Source: an uncultured Ignavibacteriota bacterium
GTDB lineage: Bacteria; Bacteroidota; Ignavibacteria; UBA10030; UBA8401
Reading direction: 5' to 3'
Assembly: GCA_903861125.1 (NCBI GenBank)
Contig: CAIOTF010000042.1
Coordinates: 186,001 to 250,000, forward strand
Length of the DNA stretch: 64,000 nt
The number at the start of each line of letters is the position of its first letter. Position 1 is the first letter of the stretch. The position numbers were made by a program, and so were the translations under genes. Under the pieces are notes generated by a model that had not been told where the DNA came from, ran no database searches, and worked only from the letters and a program-made list of their open reading frames with translations. Shown one piece after another: positions 35,013-44,844 of this stretch.

Positions 35013-35675
35013 ATGAGCCAGAGCAACATTATTATTTTGGAAGCAAGTAAATATGTGAATGATCTGTTCGATCGAAAGAGCACTATTGCAGCGCTCTACC
35101 ACAATTTCGATCATACGCTGGATGTCGTAGCAAGCGTAAAAGAAATCGCAAAAGCGATGGATATCCACCATGATAAAACAGAAGTGATTGTGATCGCAGC
35201 ATGGTTTCACGATACAGGATATCTCTTCTCTCCTGTAGACCATGAGGAACGCAGCGTAAAAATCGCAACAGAATTTTTACGCAAAGAGGGTTATTCTGCC
35301 GCAAAGATAAAAGAAGTTGCCGGATGTATCCGTGCCACCAAGGTTCCGCAGCGTCCGAAAAATCTGATACAAAAAGTTATGGCGGATGCAGATCTATTGA
35401 GTCTCGGCAAAAAGGACAGCATTGAAAAAGGAGAACTTCTCCGCACTGAGGTCGAGAATTTGTCCGGTAAGACCATGAGTGAAAAGGAATGGATCAAGCA
35501 GAGCATAAAATTCTTTCAGGGACATCACTATCATACAACGTATGCAATCATATATTACAGCGAGAACCGTGAAAAAAATCTGAGAATACTGCAGCAGAGA
35601 CTGAATAAACTTGAATCGAAGAAACAAAAAACAATCGCAGATAAACCGAAGAAAATAAAACCAAAAAAGAAATAA
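35013..35675 (+). CDS. HD-domain metal-dependent phosphohydrolase
   Basis: 220 aa from the ATG at 35013 (MSQSNIIILEASKYVNDLFD); the frame extends 24 codons upstream but only through the predicted promoter. HD motifs: YHNFDHTLDVV near 29-39, the HD pair in AAWFHDTGYLF near 68-78, HEERS near 83, and a late Asp (MADADLLSLG) near 126, the full set for a metal-bound phosphohydrolase. A Lys-rich C-terminal tail (KPKKIKPKKK) follows. Relatives cleave nucleotides or small phosphate esters, and no specific substrate can be named. A terminator lies right after it. Confidence 0.88.
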   Translation: MSQSNIIILEASKYVNDLFDRKSTIAALYHNFDHTLDVVASVKEIAKAMDIHHDKTEVIVIAAWFHDTGYLFSPVDHEERSVKIATEFLRKEGYSAAKIKEVAGCIRATKVPQRPKNLIQKVMADADLLSLGKKDSIEKGELLRTEVENLSGKTMSEKEWIKQSIKFFQGHHYHTTYAIIYYSENREKNLRILQQRLNKLESKKQKTIADKPKKIKPKKK

Positions 35676-35697
35676 CATGATGCGAAGATTTTTTATG

Positions 35698-35722
35698 GCC
35701 GAACCTGTGTTCGGCTTTTTTA
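35698..35722 (+). terminator. Terminator after the HD-domain gene
   Basis: GCCGAAC, 4-base loop CTGT, GTTCGGC, then TTTTTTATT. The following 158 bases up to wecB hold no supported gene. Confidence 0.88.
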
Positions 35723-35880
35723 TTCAGTGAATCATCATCGTAAATATCTATTCTCAATCCTTACCGCCGGTATCGATCAAGCCTCAGCGGACAAAGGGTG
35801 CTGCGGAGAGATACTATGAAACGATAAAAGTGGATTGGATCCCGCAACCGCTGAAGATAATGAATGCAAAAAATGAGAGT

Positions 35881-37050
35881 CTATTTGCCATTCGGCGAGA
35901 ACTCCTCCGCTTTTTTCTTTGCAAATCCGAAGTAGCGCAGCAGCGAATGCCCAATTCGTTCCGATGCTTTTCCATCGCCATACAGATTGAATGCTTTTGA
36001 TAATCCACGGAACATTTTCTTATCTCTTAATAATGTATGTGCTGCGATCACAATGTTCTTCACATCCATACCGACCAATTTCACTCTCCCATTTTCCGCC
36101 GTTTCGGAATGCTCAGTCACATCACGCAGCAGCAAAACCGGTTTCCCAAGCGCCGTCGCCTCTTCCTGTAATCCGCCGGAATCCGTGATAACCGCATACG
36201 AACTGGCAATAAGATTGACAAAATCGGGATACTTCAGCGGTTCCATCAGCACAATATTCGGGATTTCATTCAGCATACCCAAAACAGTATCCCGCACAGT
36301 CGGGTGTACGTGAACCGGAAAAACAAAGTTGACGTTCTTATGCCGTACAGAAAGTTCTTTAAGCGCAGAACAGATTATCATAATCGGTTCACGAAGATTC
36401 TTTCGACGGCTGATCGCAACGAGCACGATCCTTTTTTTTTGAAGAACGACATCGCTCACGTGATGTGAGATAAATTCATATCCCGGACGAACTGTGCGGT
36501 GCAGCGCATCGATCACAGTACTGCCGGTGCAGACGATGCCGCTTTTGGCGATCCCTTCTTTCCTTAATGCTCTTGATGCCAGCGGAGTTGTTGTGAAATG
36601 CAGATCCGCTATCTGCGATATCAGACGTTTATACGTTTCTTCCGGGAAACGATTCATCTTTTCATACGAACGAACACCTGACTCCACATGTGCAACCGGA
36701 ATCTTCCGGTGAAACGCCGCCAAACTTGCATCGAATGTTGCTGCCGAATTTCCCAACACTATTACAAGGTCAGGATTCTCCATTGCAAGTACATAATCAA
36801 GTTTTTCCAGAATATTCTGCGCCAATAATGACAACGATTGCCGCATGCTCATCACCTTTAAGTCATAATCCGGCTGTAAGCTGAACGCCGATAGGACATC
36901 GTCCAGCATCTCGTGTTGTGTCACAGTTGTGATCAGACAAAGAGTGACATACCGGCTTGCATTCTGTAGTTCCTGGATAACGGGGGCAAGTTTGATCGCT
37001 TCGGTACGCGTGCCGAGGATTACTGCAATTTTTTTTCTGGCAAAGTTCAT
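35881..37050 (-). CDS. wecB: UDP-N-acetylglucosamine 2-epimerase (non-hydrolysing)
   Basis: 389 aa, GT-B fold. N-terminal [19 protein letters not shown] (about 10-28), [29 protein letters not shown] (about 142-170) and the C-terminal UDP site [29 protein letters not shown] (about 285-315) are diagnostic. It interconverts UDP-GlcNAc and UDP-ManNAc for surface polysaccharides. Length is usual. Divergent from nagB with 76 bases between, so amino-sugar supply and use sit side by side. Confidence 0.95.
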   Translation of the reverse strand: MNFARKKIAVILGTRTEAIKLAPVIQELQNASRYVTLCLITTVTQHEMLDDVLSAFSLQPDYDLKVMSMRQSLSLLAQNILEKLDYVLAMENPDLVIVLGNSAATFDASLAAFHRKIPVAHVESGVRSYEKMNRFPEETYKRLISQIADLHFTTTPLASRALRKEGIAKSGIVCTGSTVIDALHRTVRPGYEFISHHVSDVVLQKKRIVLVAISRRKNLREPIMIICSALKELSVRHKNVNFVFPVHVHPTVRDTVLGMLNEIPNIVLMEPLKYPDFVNLIASSYAVITDSGGLQEEATALGKPVLLLRDVTEHSETAENGRVKLVGMDVKNIVIAAHTLLRDKKMFRGLSKAFNLYGDGKASERIGHSLLRYFGFAKKKAEEFSPNGK

Positions 37051-37126
37051 TGGGTGTCAAGATAAAAATAAAAGTGAAAAGAATCCTTCTATTTTTTATA
37101 TTATAGCAATCATTGAAAGGATTTTT

Positions 37127-37939
37127 ATGCGCGTCATCATACAATCAAGCTACGATCTGGCAAGTAAATGGACAGCAGCATTCATCGTCAAACGTATCCG
37201 CGAATTCAAAGCAACAACTAACAGTCCGTTCGTTCTCGGACTCCCCACCGGATCGTCGCCGATCGGCACATACAAAGAACTTATTGCAATGCACAAAGAA
37301 GGACTCGTGTCATTCAAGAATGTCGTAACATTCAATATGGATGAATATGTCGGCCTTCCCGAAAATCATCCCGAAAGTTACCACTCCTTCATGTGGAATA
37401 ATTTCTTCAAACACATCGATATTCAGGCAAAGAACGTCCACATCCTTAACGGTATGGCAAAAGACCTGGGGAAAGAATGCGAAGAGTACGAAAAGAAAAT
37501 AAAACGGCACGGGGGAATTCAGCTTTTTCTCGGCGGGATAGGACCGGACGGACATATTGCGTTCAATGAACCAGGATCATCACTCGCTTCACGTACCCGG
37601 ATAAAAACACTGACGTACGATACGATCGTAGCAAATTCCCGGTTTTTCAATAATGATGTCGCGAAAGTACCTAAAACAGCATTGACCGTCGGCGTCGGCA
37701 CGATCCTGGATGCCGCGGAAATTCTGCTGATCATTTCCGGACACGCAAAAGCGCGGGCGCTGGCCCATGTTGTTGAAGCGGGAGTAAACCATATGTGGAC
37801 GGTGAGTGCACTTCAATTGCATCCAAAAGGGGTCATCGTCTGCGATGATGATTCCACCTATGAACTAAAGGTAGGAACAGTGAAGTATTTCAAAGACATT
37901 GAAGCAATGCACCTCGATCCGAAATCATTATTGAAGTAA
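37127..37939 (+). CDS. nagB: Glucosamine-6-phosphate deaminase
   Basis: 270 aa from the ATG at 37127 ([15 protein letters not shown]), which follows GAAAGGA; a longer frame from 36929 runs through wecB sequence and is not coding. Motifs: [39 protein letters not shown] and [26 protein letters not shown] with the catalytic Asp/His/Glu set. It converts glucosamine-6-phosphate to fructose-6-phosphate and ammonia. E. coli NagB is 266 aa. Terminated directly downstream; no nagA or transporter nearby. Confidence 0.95.
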   Translation: MRVIIQSSYDLASKWTAAFIVKRIREFKATTNSPFVLGLPTGSSPIGTYKELIAMHKEGLVSFKNVVTFNMDEYVGLPENHPESYHSFMWNNFFKHIDIQAKNVHILNGMAKDLGKECEEYEKKIKRHGGIQLFLGGIGPDGHIAFNEPGSSLASRTRIKTLTYDTIVANSRFFNNDVAKVPKTALTVGVGTILDAAEILLIISGHAKARALAHVVEAGVNHMWTVSALQLHPKGVIVCDDDSTYELKVGTVKYFKDIEAMHLDPKSLLK

Positions 37940-37961
37940 CATTCTTTTGTGCCATTTCAAT

Positions 37962-37999
37962 ATCCGGAAGCTCATAAGAGTCTTCCGGATTTTTTTTTC
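37962..37999 (+). terminator. Terminator after nagB
   Basis: ATCCGGAAG, 11-base loop, CTTCCGGAT, then nine T residues. The convergent gene at 38002 ends immediately past the T-run. Confidence 0.9.
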
Positions 38000-38001
38000 T
38001 A

Positions 38002-39840
38002 TTACCGTTCCCCAGCTATGATCTGCTTCAAATTCTCAACATCACTCCGCACCGATGCTGTTTTATCTCTGTCCGGTTCCATGGAAAGATATGTTTCAAG
38101 TTCCACCAATGCCAGTCGATAGCTTCCTTTATACCAATACGAAAGTCCGGCATTCAGATATGCCGGTGCAAATCGCGGATTGATGAGTTTCGCTTTTCGA
38201 AAACAGACTAGTGCGGAATCAAATTGTTGGACACGCACAAACGCGGTTCCCATGGAAAATACCGAGATCGCCTGCTTCGGATTGATCACTGATCCCTGCT
38301 GATATTCCTTCATCGCAGCCGCAATATTCCCAGTGGCAGAATAAACATTTCCGATATTATTGTGGATATGAAACGTATCCTTGTATCGAATTGCCTGCTG
38401 ATATTCATAAAGTGCTTTTTCATACAACTTCATGTCAAAATAATTCATGCCAATATATTCATGCTCCGTAGAGAATTCGTCATCAATACGGACATTCAGA
38501 AAAGTTGAAAGTGAGACCGCGATGATAATTGATCCGCCGCCGATCATGATCACTTTACGGCGCTGATTGTTCCACTGTACCAGCATCCAGTCCAGACCAT
38601 ACCCGGCAAAAAGGATTAGGAACGGGATCGATGACAACCGGAACCGGTCCGTGACAAAGAACAGTATCACCGCCAGAATTTGAGCAGCTAAAAATCCGTA
38701 TAGGAGAAAATATTTTTTCCATTCAGTCCGTAAAGCAACAATACCCGCAACTGAGAAAGGAAAAAGCAGGACAAATGTTATCAGGTATCCCAATGCGGGG
38801 ACTGCATTCTGTGAAATAAAATAATAATTATACCCTAACTGACCGATCTCTTTATAATGAAAGAACAATAGACCTTTCAACCCTACGAGTGTGATAAAAT
38901 TAGCCGGTTGCGAAGTCACATAGTTCAATGCTTCAGTCATCCAGAAGGAAGAGGCTTCTCCTGCGGTAAAATTCCTCCCTTGCGTTGTTTCCAAAAAAAC
39001 TCTTCCGTCCGGATCATTGGCAAGGTCAAGGCCGTCAACATTGTAATACACGCCGACCGCCTTAGGATTATTGCCGAGATAAAAATTCAATCCTCCGTTG
39101 GAGGTAATGGGTATAAACTCTTTCGAGACCGAGTAATTACGGATTGTCACCGGTAGAACAATCAGCATCACAGCGGCGAGCAGTGCGGATGCGGCACGGA
39201 GACGTAAGGAAAATGTTTTAACTGCTATAAGAAAAATCCAAAGCAAGGCAACACCGACAACAAAACCATCAGTCGGCCGGCAGAGCATAGCGGCCCCGAG
39301 CGAGATTCCGGAAGCAAACCACCGTTGTATATTTTTTTTCTCCGGTGCGGTGATAAGTAAATAGAACGATAGCATCAAGAAAAATACCTTCACTGTTTCC
39401 ACCAACAGAAGATTGGCATGAAGATAGAGCGGACCGTAGAGCGCAGCTGCTACTGCGGCAAAGAACGCAGCACGGCGGTTAAACATTATTTCCGCGGTCA
39501 GGTAAATGAGAACGATCGTACCTAAACCGACAGCATTCTGGATCAACCGGACCGCATCCAGACTCTCCCCCGTGATGGAATAGATGACGGCAAGGAAATA
39601 AGGATAGAATGGAGTCATGAGAAATGGATTTGAACCGATCCAATCTCCTGTGGTAATGATACTTCTGGCCCATTGGTTATAGGTGGCGGAATCCGACCAA
39701 ACAGCAAAATGAAAGACCGAAGCATTCCATTGGTCAAGAATAATGATCCTCAGAATGATGCTTATTCCCAGCACTATCGATAATGAACGCAGACGATGTT
39801 CAAAAAATGGCATGGCTTTTTGCTGTCGGTTCTTTTTCAT
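38002..39840 (-). CDS. Membrane glycosyltransferase (GT39/PMT-like) with C-terminal TPR repeats
   Basis: 612 aa. Roughly ten membrane helices between residues 15 and 430, with an acidic loop residue in FAVWSDSATYNQWAR (about 41-55) of the type that binds polyprenyl-phosphate sugar in ArnT/PMT-like enzymes. The periplasmic C-terminus (about 460-600) is TPR: YEKALYEYQQAIRYKD, IAAAMKEYQQGSVINPKQ, FDSALVCFRKAKLINPRF, YRLALVELETYLSMEPD. The family passes sugars from lipid carriers to proteins or lipids outside the inner membrane; the acceptor is unknown. It ends right beside the nagB terminator. Confidence 0.8.
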   Translation of the reverse strand: MKKNRQQKAMPFFEHRLRSLSIVLGISIILRIIILDQWNASVFHFAVWSDSATYNQWARSIITTGDWIGSNPFLMTPFYPYFLAVIYSITGESLDAVRLIQNAVGLGTIVLIYLTAEIMFNRRAAFFAAVAAALYGPLYLHANLLLVETVKVFFLMLSFYLLITAPEKKNIQRWFASGISLGAAMLCRPTDGFVVGVALLWIFLIAVKTFSLRLRAASALLAAVMLIVLPVTIRNYSVSKEFIPITSNGGLNFYLGNNPKAVGVYYNVDGLDLANDPDGRVFLETTQGRNFTAGEASSFWMTEALNYVTSQPANFITLVGLKGLLFFHYKEIGQLGYNYYFISQNAVPALGYLITFVLLFPFSVAGIVALRTEWKKYFLLYGFLAAQILAVILFFVTDRFRLSSIPFLILFAGYGLDWMLVQWNNQRRKVIMIGGGSIIIAVSLSTFLNVRIDDEFSTEHEYIGMNYFDMKLYEKALYEYQQAIRYKDTFHIHNNIGNVYSATGNIAAAMKEYQQGSVINPKQAISVFSMGTAFVRVQQFDSALVCFRKAKLINPRFAPAYLNAGLSYWYKGSYRLALVELETYLSMEPDRDKTASVRSDVENLKQIIAGER

Positions 39841-39846
39841 CGCACA

Positions 39847-39876
39847 AACATACTATAAAAAACCTGTTCAACGCAA
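39847..39876 (-). promoter_or_regulatory. Predicted promoter for the GT39-like gene, leaderless
   Basis: Minus strand TTGCGT, 18 bp, TATGTT followed by TG (matching the Bacteroidota TAnnTTTG box); the ATG at 39840 is 6 bases after TATGTT. Confidence 0.45.
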
Positions 39877-39884
39877 GATTTCAT

Positions 39885-39913
39885 TTGCACGGGAGTCCAT
39901 CATTCTCTAACTT
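39885..39913 (+). promoter_or_regulatory. Predicted promoter for the ATP-grasp gene, leaderless
   Basis: TTGCAC, 17 bp, TAACTT; the ATG at 39919 begins 5 bases after the -10 box, about where transcription should start. Confidence 0.45.
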
Positions 39914-39918
39914 CGTTC

Positions 39919-40836
39919 ATGGCAGAAATATTCGATGTCGGTCTCGCCTGGGACTGGGAATTTGACAAAGATTTTATATTCGGAATAGAGAACGAATGCA
40001 TCTCATCCGGACTTTCCACATTCCGTATTGAACATCATAATATTGAAGCAGTCATACGGTTGGTGCGTACAAAAAAGATTTCCTTCCGTACATTTCTGGA
40101 CAGGGCTTCCGATTCCAACGATACATTCATCCCGTTGGCAAAAATTATCACCCGATCGCGAACCATCATCTTCAACGAATATGCCCGGGTTGATTATGCT
40201 AAAGATAAAGCGAACATGCATCTTGCTTTAATGGGCGAAGGTATCCATGTTCCCTATACGATCATCATCTCGCCGTACAGCAAGAATAAGGAGGTTGAAT
40301 TGAGCTTGACGGAACTTGCTCATCTTGGCCGCCCCTTTATTATTAAACCGGCAAACACCACCGGCGGCGGAATCGGCGTTGTTCTGGGTGCGGAATCACT
40401 GAAAGACATTCTTGAAACCCGCCAACATCATAAAAATGATACATATCTTCTGCAGGAGACAGTACAGCCGGTCACTCTTGGCGGGACAATAGGATGGTTT
40501 CGGGTATTTTATGCTTTCGGGATTACGCTGATCTGCTGGTGGGACCACAGGACTCATATCTACCGAGAATTGAGTAAACAGGATGAACGCAAATTCAAAT
40601 TGCAGAAATTACATGCCATTATTCTCACCATTCATAAGATCTGCCGGCTTGATTTTTTCTCGTCCGAGATAACATTAACCGAAGAAGGTAAGTTTATCGC
40701 TGTAGATTATGTCAATGAAATATGCGATATGCGTCTGCAATCAAAACATTTCGACGGTGTTCCCGATGCATCCGTGGCATTAATACAGAGGCAATTCGCA
40801 AAATACGTTCGATCACAAATAAAAAAGTCGTCTTGA
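39919..40836 (+). CDS. ATP-grasp family protein (RimK/PurK-like ligase fold), substrate unknown
   Basis: 305 aa. ATP-grasp features: a nucleotide-binding Lys and glycine loop in RPFIIKPANTTGGGIGVVLG (about 133-152), a hinge region YLLQETVQPVTLGG (about 174-187), and a metal-site end FIAVDYVNEICDMR (about 255-268). The fold joins a carboxylate to an amine or thiol through an acyl phosphate. The N-terminal 100 residues do not match a ligase I recognise. Monocistronic by eye, between the GT39-like gene and the CpoB-like lipoprotein. Its partner and substrate cannot be named. Confidence 0.7.
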   Translation: MAEIFDVGLAWDWEFDKDFIFGIENECISSGLSTFRIEHHNIEAVIRLVRTKKISFRTFLDRASDSNDTFIPLAKIITRSRTIIFNEYARVDYAKDKANMHLALMGEGIHVPYTIIISPYSKNKEVELSLTELAHLGRPFIIKPANTTGGGIGVVLGAESLKDILETRQHHKNDTYLLQETVQPVTLGGTIGWFRVFYAFGITLICWWDHRTHIYRELSKQDERKFKLQKLHAIILTIHKICRLDFFSSEITLTEEGKFIAVDYVNEICDMRLQSKHFDGVPDASVALIQRQFAKYVRSQIKKSS

Positions 40837-40861
40837 CTTTTCACCGAGCTATTGATACATT
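40833..40861 (+). promoter_or_regulatory. Predicted promoter for the CpoB-like lipoprotein gene
   Basis: TTGACT, 17 bp, TACATT; overlaps the ATP-grasp stop codon. Leader of about 35 bases with a GGAGG site at 40894-40898. Confidence 0.55.
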
Positions 40862-40903
40862 CAATAGGGTTAACTGAATTTTGAACATATTTTGGAGGCA
40901 TTC

Positions 40904-41710
40904 ATGTTTCGTTTATCATTACTGCGACTTTTTCTTATTGTATGTCTCGTGTCCATCGGTCTCATCGGTTGTGGCGGATCGGAAGAAGCGGTGTCGGAAG
41001 ATGAATTAGTGACTGATACCGGCATTACAGAAGAAACACCAGTAGAACAAGCTCCGGTTGAAGAACAAACGCCGCTGGTTCAACAACCAGTACAGGAACT
41101 GCCGGTGCAGACACAGCCTGTCCAGCAGGAAGGTCCCACAAGAGAACAGCTTCAAAACGATCTTGATGCACAGAAATCCGAGAACGTTCAGTTGAAAGAT
41201 CAAGTTTCCTCTTTACAACAATCCAACAACGTATTGACCAACAAAGTCTCCGATCTTGAAGCGGCGAATGCAGCATTAACGTCTGCTCCAAAAAAGAGTG
41301 AACCGGTAAGAATTGAAAAGCGGACTGCAAAACCCGGCACATCGTCGGTGGAAGAAGTTCGAGCGTATGAGGGTGCCGTGAGTCTCGCACGCAAAAAGAA
41401 CTACCGTGACGCAATGAGTGAAATGCAGACTCTGCTGAATACGGGAATCAAAGATGATTATGCAGATAATTGCCACTACTGGCTCGGCGAATGCAGCTAC
41501 CAATTGAAGGAATATTCACAGGCCATACAGCACTTCCAGCACGTTCTGGGATATAAATTCTCAGAGAAGAAAGATGATGCCCAACTGATGATTGCACAAA
41601 GCTATGAACGGCTTGGCGATAAAATGAAGGCACAGGCTGAATATCAACGCCTTGTAGAGATGTATCCGACAAGCGAATACGCAAAACGAGCACGTGCAAA
41701 ATTAAAATAG
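40904..41710 (+). CDS. CpoB/YbgF-like periplasmic TPR lipoprotein
   Basis: 268 aa from the ATG at 40904, six bases after a clear GGAGG. Lipobox LIGC (Cys near residue 24) marks a lipoprotein. Then a Pro/Val/Gln/Glu-rich spacer (about 40-78), a coiled coil (about 85-125, EQLQNDLDAQKSENVQLKDQ onward) and three C-terminal TPR units (YRDAMSEMQTLLNTG, YSQAIQHFQHVLGYKF, AEYQRLVEMYPTSEYAKRA). That order matches CpoB, which helps the Tol-Pal system and peptidoglycan synthesis during division; here it stands alone, with no tol genes. CpoB normally has a plain signal peptide rather than a lipobox. Confidence 0.85.
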   Translation: MFRLSLLRLFLIVCLVSIGLIGCGGSEEAVSEDELVTDTGITEETPVEQAPVEEQTPLVQQPVQELPVQTQPVQQEGPTREQLQNDLDAQKSENVQLKDQVSSLQQSNNVLTNKVSDLEAANAALTSAPKKSEPVRIEKRTAKPGTSSVEEVRAYEGAVSLARKKNYRDAMSEMQTLLNTGIKDDYADNCHYWLGECSYQLKEYSQAIQHFQHVLGYKFSEKKDDAQLMIAQSYERLGDKMKAQAEYQRLVEMYPTSEYAKRARAKLK

Positions 41711-41743
41711 TTTTTTTGAATATTTTCCGCTTCACCAATAAAA

Positions 41744-41772
41744 ATCCCCCGCGCTGCGGGGGATTTTATTTT
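41744..41772. terminator. Bidirectional terminator between CpoB-like gene and fbp
   Basis: AATCCCCCGC / GCGGGGGATT, 2-base loop, with an A-tract before and T-tract after; it serves both convergent genes. Confidence 0.9.
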
Positions 41773-41795
41773 GTCGCTGTATAGAAATATTTTTC

Positions 41796-42800
41796 TCAGC
41801 CTTCCCGTAAGAATTTTTCGCATAATGTAACATCTTCTTCGCTGCCGATAAATAACGGAGTCCGCTGATGAAGTTCGGTCGGAATAACATCAAGGATGCG
41901 CTTTTCGCCATTGATCGCCCGCCCGCCCGCCTGTTCGCAGAGATACGCCAACGGATTGTTCTCGTACATCAGGCGTAATTTTCCGTTCCTGTTCCGCGCA
42001 TCGCCCGGATAAAGATAAATCCCTCCGTACAGAAGATTGCGGTGAAAGTCTGCTACGAGCGATCCTATATACCGGCTTGCATACGGACGAGATGTTGCTG
42101 CATCCTCTTCCTGCAAATGTTTGATATATCGTTTCACACCATTATCCCACCATTTGTAATTGCCTTCGTTCACACTATAGATCTTTCCGCGCTTAGGGAT
42201 CTTGATATCCTCATGAGAAAGCAGGAATTCTCCGATACTAGGGTCCAGCGTAAAGCCGTGAACACCGTCGCCGGTTGAGTAAACAAGCATCGTGCTCGAA
42301 CCAAACACTACATACCCTGCAGCGATCTGTTTGTAACCAGGCTGAAGAATATCTTCGATTGTTCCGTTCCCTTGGTGCGAAATCCGCCGGTAGACCGAGA
42401 AGATCGTGCCGATGCTGACATTGGCATCGATATTTCCGGAACCATCCAGAGGATCGTACAACAGCACGTACTTCCCTTTCGGATATTGGTCTGGGATGGC
42501 GATGATGGATTCATGCTCTTCCGATGCCATAACGCAGAGATGGCCGCTATGATCCATTGTTTTGAAAATGGTTTCGTCGGCAAAAACATCCAGTTTCTTT
42601 ACCGAATCACCGGAAACATTCTGCGTTCCGGCAGCGCCAAGGATATTTACCAGTCCGGCTTTACTTACTTCCCTCCAGATGATCTTAAAGGCAAGCGACA
42701 GATCGCGAAGCACATTCGAAAAATTTCCCGTAGCACCGGGATGCCGGCGTTCTATCTCGATGATATGACGTTCGAGTGTGACAATTTTACTTTGTCCCAT
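41796..42800 (-). CDS. fbp: Fructose-1,6-bisphosphatase class I
   Basis: 334 aa. The metal site LLYDPLDGSGNIDANVSIGTIFSVYR (about 108-133) contains DPLDGS, with an upstream Glu-Glu pair (ASEEHES near 92-98) and a substrate-binding YSVNEGNYKWW (about 205-215), as in class I enzymes. It removes the 1-phosphate in gluconeogenesis, in the cytoplasm. E. coli Fbp is 332 aa. A single gene ending at the shared terminator. Confidence 0.96.
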   Translation of the reverse strand: MGQSKIVTLERHIIEIERRHPGATGNFSNVLRDLSLAFKIIWREVSKAGLVNILGAAGTQNVSGDSVKKLDVFADETIFKTMDHSGHLCVMASEEHESIIAIPDQYPKGKYVLLYDPLDGSGNIDANVSIGTIFSVYRRISHQGNGTIEDILQPGYKQIAAGYVVFGSSTMLVYSTGDGVHGFTLDPSIGEFLLSHEDIKIPKRGKIYSVNEGNYKWWDNGVKRYIKHLQEEDAATSRPYASRYIGSLVADFHRNLLYGGIYLYPGDARNRNGKLRLMYENNPLAYLCEQAGGRAINGEKRILDVIPTELHQRTPLFIGSEEDVTLCEKFLREG

Positions 42801-42883
42801 GTTGTTTTCTCCGGAACTTTTCAGATAGAAATTTTATTGTAAGAAAGTATGAAAATTGAGACGAAGGAGCAAGAAGAGAAAAC

Positions 42884-44665
42884 CTATGCCGCCTCCTGAT
42901 CCTTATACTGCAGAAGATACAGCTTGTGATAGATTCCTTTGTTCAACAGCAGTTCCTGATGAGTTCCCATTTCACGTATCTCCCCCTTGTGCATCACCAC
43001 GATCGTATCGGCATTCTGGATTGTGGAAAGCCGGTGTGCAATGACGATTGCTGTCCGGTTAGAAAGTAGTTTCTGAATGGCCGATTGAATGAGCATTTCC
43101 GTCTCCGTATCGACGCTTGACGTTGCTTCGTCCAGTACGAGGATCTTGGGATTGAACGCAAGCGCACGAGCAAACGACAGTAATTGTTTCTGTCCGACGG
43201 AAAGAGTCGAGCCGCGCTCTTTCACTTCCTCATCATATTTTTTCGGCATAGTTTCAATGAACCTGTCTACACCGACAACACGGCAAGCATTTTTTATCTG
43301 TTCAACGGAGATCTCATCGTTCCCAAGATTCACATTCCCTTTTATGTCTCCTGAAAAAAGGAAAACATCTTGCAGTACAACGGCGATATTCCTTCTCAGA
43401 TCGCTCAACGCTACATCGCGGATATTGATTCCGTCGATTAGAATTTCACCTTTTTGGATCTCATAGAAGCGGGAAAGCAGACTGATAATCGTTGTTTTAC
43501 CGGCTCCGGTATGACCAACAAACGCAGCCGTTTCGCCCGGATTGATTGTAAACGATACGTCTTTCAGTACCCAGTTTTCTTCTCCGGCATGGGATTGATA
43601 TGCAAACCATACATTCTTGAATTCGATCTTACCGGCAATATTAATGAAAGGCTTCGGCGTTTCTGATTCCGCAATATATGATGTATCATCCAGTAATTTG
43701 AAAATCCGCTCCGACGATGCCATGGCGGTTTGCATGATATTATATTTTTCTGAAAGGTCGCGGATCGGCCGCCAGAACATTTCGTTGAACTGCAGGAATG
43801 CCATTACTGTTCCGATCGTTACGCTTCCCTGCAAAGCATTCCCGCCGGCATACCATATGATCAGGCCGACAGAAACAGCACCGATAAGATCGACAGCCGG
43901 ATAAAATATTGCATAATAGAAGACCGATTTAATATTGGCTTCGCGATGGCCGGCGTTGTGTTTCTCAAATTCATCCAATGCTTTTTTTTCACGGTTGAAT
44001 ATCTGATCCACGAGCATGCCGGTAATGTGCTCCTGCATGAATGAATTAATTCTGGCAATGTATAAGCGAACCTCACGATATGCTTCACGTGCCTTCTTGC
44101 GGAAAATTACCGTACCGTAGATCAGGAACGGCAGTACGCTAAGCGAAATCAGTGCAAGTTCCGCATTCATGGTTACCATGAACCAAACTATGCCGATGAT
44201 CATAAAAACATCGCTGAACACCATAACAATGCCGGAGGAGAACATTTCATTCAGCACCTCAACATCATTCGTTACGCGGGTGATAAGCCGTCCGATGGGA
44301 TTGGTATCGTAGAATTTCAGCGAAAGCTTTTGCAGATGCCGGAATAACTCCATCCGCAGATCGAAAATCGTCTGCTGTCCAATCTTTTGCGTAATGTATG
44401 CATTGTAGTACTGAACAATACCGCGTACGATCATCAGCAACAGGAAGAGTACCGTTGTCGTCAGCAATCCTTTGCTGTCCTTGTTTGCAATGTTTACGTC
44501 AACAGCGATCTTCGTGAAATATGGGCGCACGGCTTCGAGTCCTGACACCGTCAGCGACAACAATATCGCCAGTAGCACCTGCCATTTGTACGGACGCAAA
44601 TAGATGACCAAACGCCGCATCAGCTGGGCATCGTATGCTTTCCCTAATATATCGTCATCTTGCAT
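42884..44665 (-). CDS. ABC exporter subunit with canonical nucleotide site (YheH/BmrD-like)
   Basis: 593 aa: six membrane helices in about 20-320, then an ATPase with Walker A GHTGAGKT, signature LSVGQKQLLSFARAL, and Walker B LVLDEATSSVDTETE with the catalytic Glu. In heterodimeric exporters such as BmrCD and TM287/288 one subunit has this form and the partner has an altered Walker B; the partner is encoded directly upstream (44845-46605). The pair probably exports lipids or drugs. A small open frame lies between the two genes. Confidence 0.9.
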   Translation of the reverse strand: MQDDDILGKAYDAQLMRRLVIYLRPYKWQVLLAILLSLTVSGLEAVRPYFTKIAVDVNIANKDSKGLLTTTVLFLLLMIVRGIVQYYNAYITQKIGQQTIFDLRMELFRHLQKLSLKFYDTNPIGRLITRVTNDVEVLNEMFSSGIVMVFSDVFMIIGIVWFMVTMNAELALISLSVLPFLIYGTVIFRKKAREAYREVRLYIARINSFMQEHITGMLVDQIFNREKKALDEFEKHNAGHREANIKSVFYYAIFYPAVDLIGAVSVGLIIWYAGGNALQGSVTIGTVMAFLQFNEMFWRPIRDLSEKYNIMQTAMASSERIFKLLDDTSYIAESETPKPFINIAGKIEFKNVWFAYQSHAGEENWVLKDVSFTINPGETAAFVGHTGAGKTTIISLLSRFYEIQKGEILIDGINIRDVALSDLRRNIAVVLQDVFLFSGDIKGNVNLGNDEISVEQIKNACRVVGVDRFIETMPKKYDEEVKERGSTLSVGQKQLLSFARALAFNPKILVLDEATSSVDTETEMLIQSAIQKLLSNRTAIVIAHRLSTIQNADTIVVMHKGEIREMGTHQELLLNKGIYHKLYLLQYKDQEAA

Positions 44666-44697
44666 AAATCAAGTATAAATGTAAAAGATGTACAATG

Positions 44698-44811
44698 TTA
44701 TAGTTTTCTATTTATTGCTCTCGCCATTCGCACGTTTGGACCAATTATCTGTTTTTTTTCTTCTGTTTCTAACACCAATTCACCAATGGTGTCAGCAATG
44801 ATCAATTTCAT
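44698..44811 (-). CDS. Possible 37-aa protein between the two ABC genes
   Basis: Too short for routine calling. From the ATG at 44811, preceded at once by GGGGAT, it reads 37 residues with an amphipathic, charged composition (IADTIGELVLETEEKKQI, then IIGPNVRMARAINRKL) and a TAA stop. It lies 33 bases after one exporter gene and 32 before the other, on the same strand. I recognise no family; chance open frame or gene remnant are both possible. Confidence 0.3.
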   Translation of the reverse strand: MKLIIADTIGELVLETEEKKQIIGPNVRMARAINRKL

Positions 44812-44844
44812 ATCCCCAACAATTCTTAAGCAATTTTATTTCTT

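Noticed and set aside
35814-35891. Short lipoprotein-like frame ([17 protein letters not shown]) overlapping the wecB stop codon
   Set aside because: Only 25 residues, ends soon after the lipobox-like Cys and no ribosome site is seen; most likely chance.
36929-37126. Longer start for the glucosamine-6-phosphate deaminase gene
   Set aside because: The extension overlaps wecB and lacks family similarity; the ATG at 37127 has a good ribosome site and gives the normal length.
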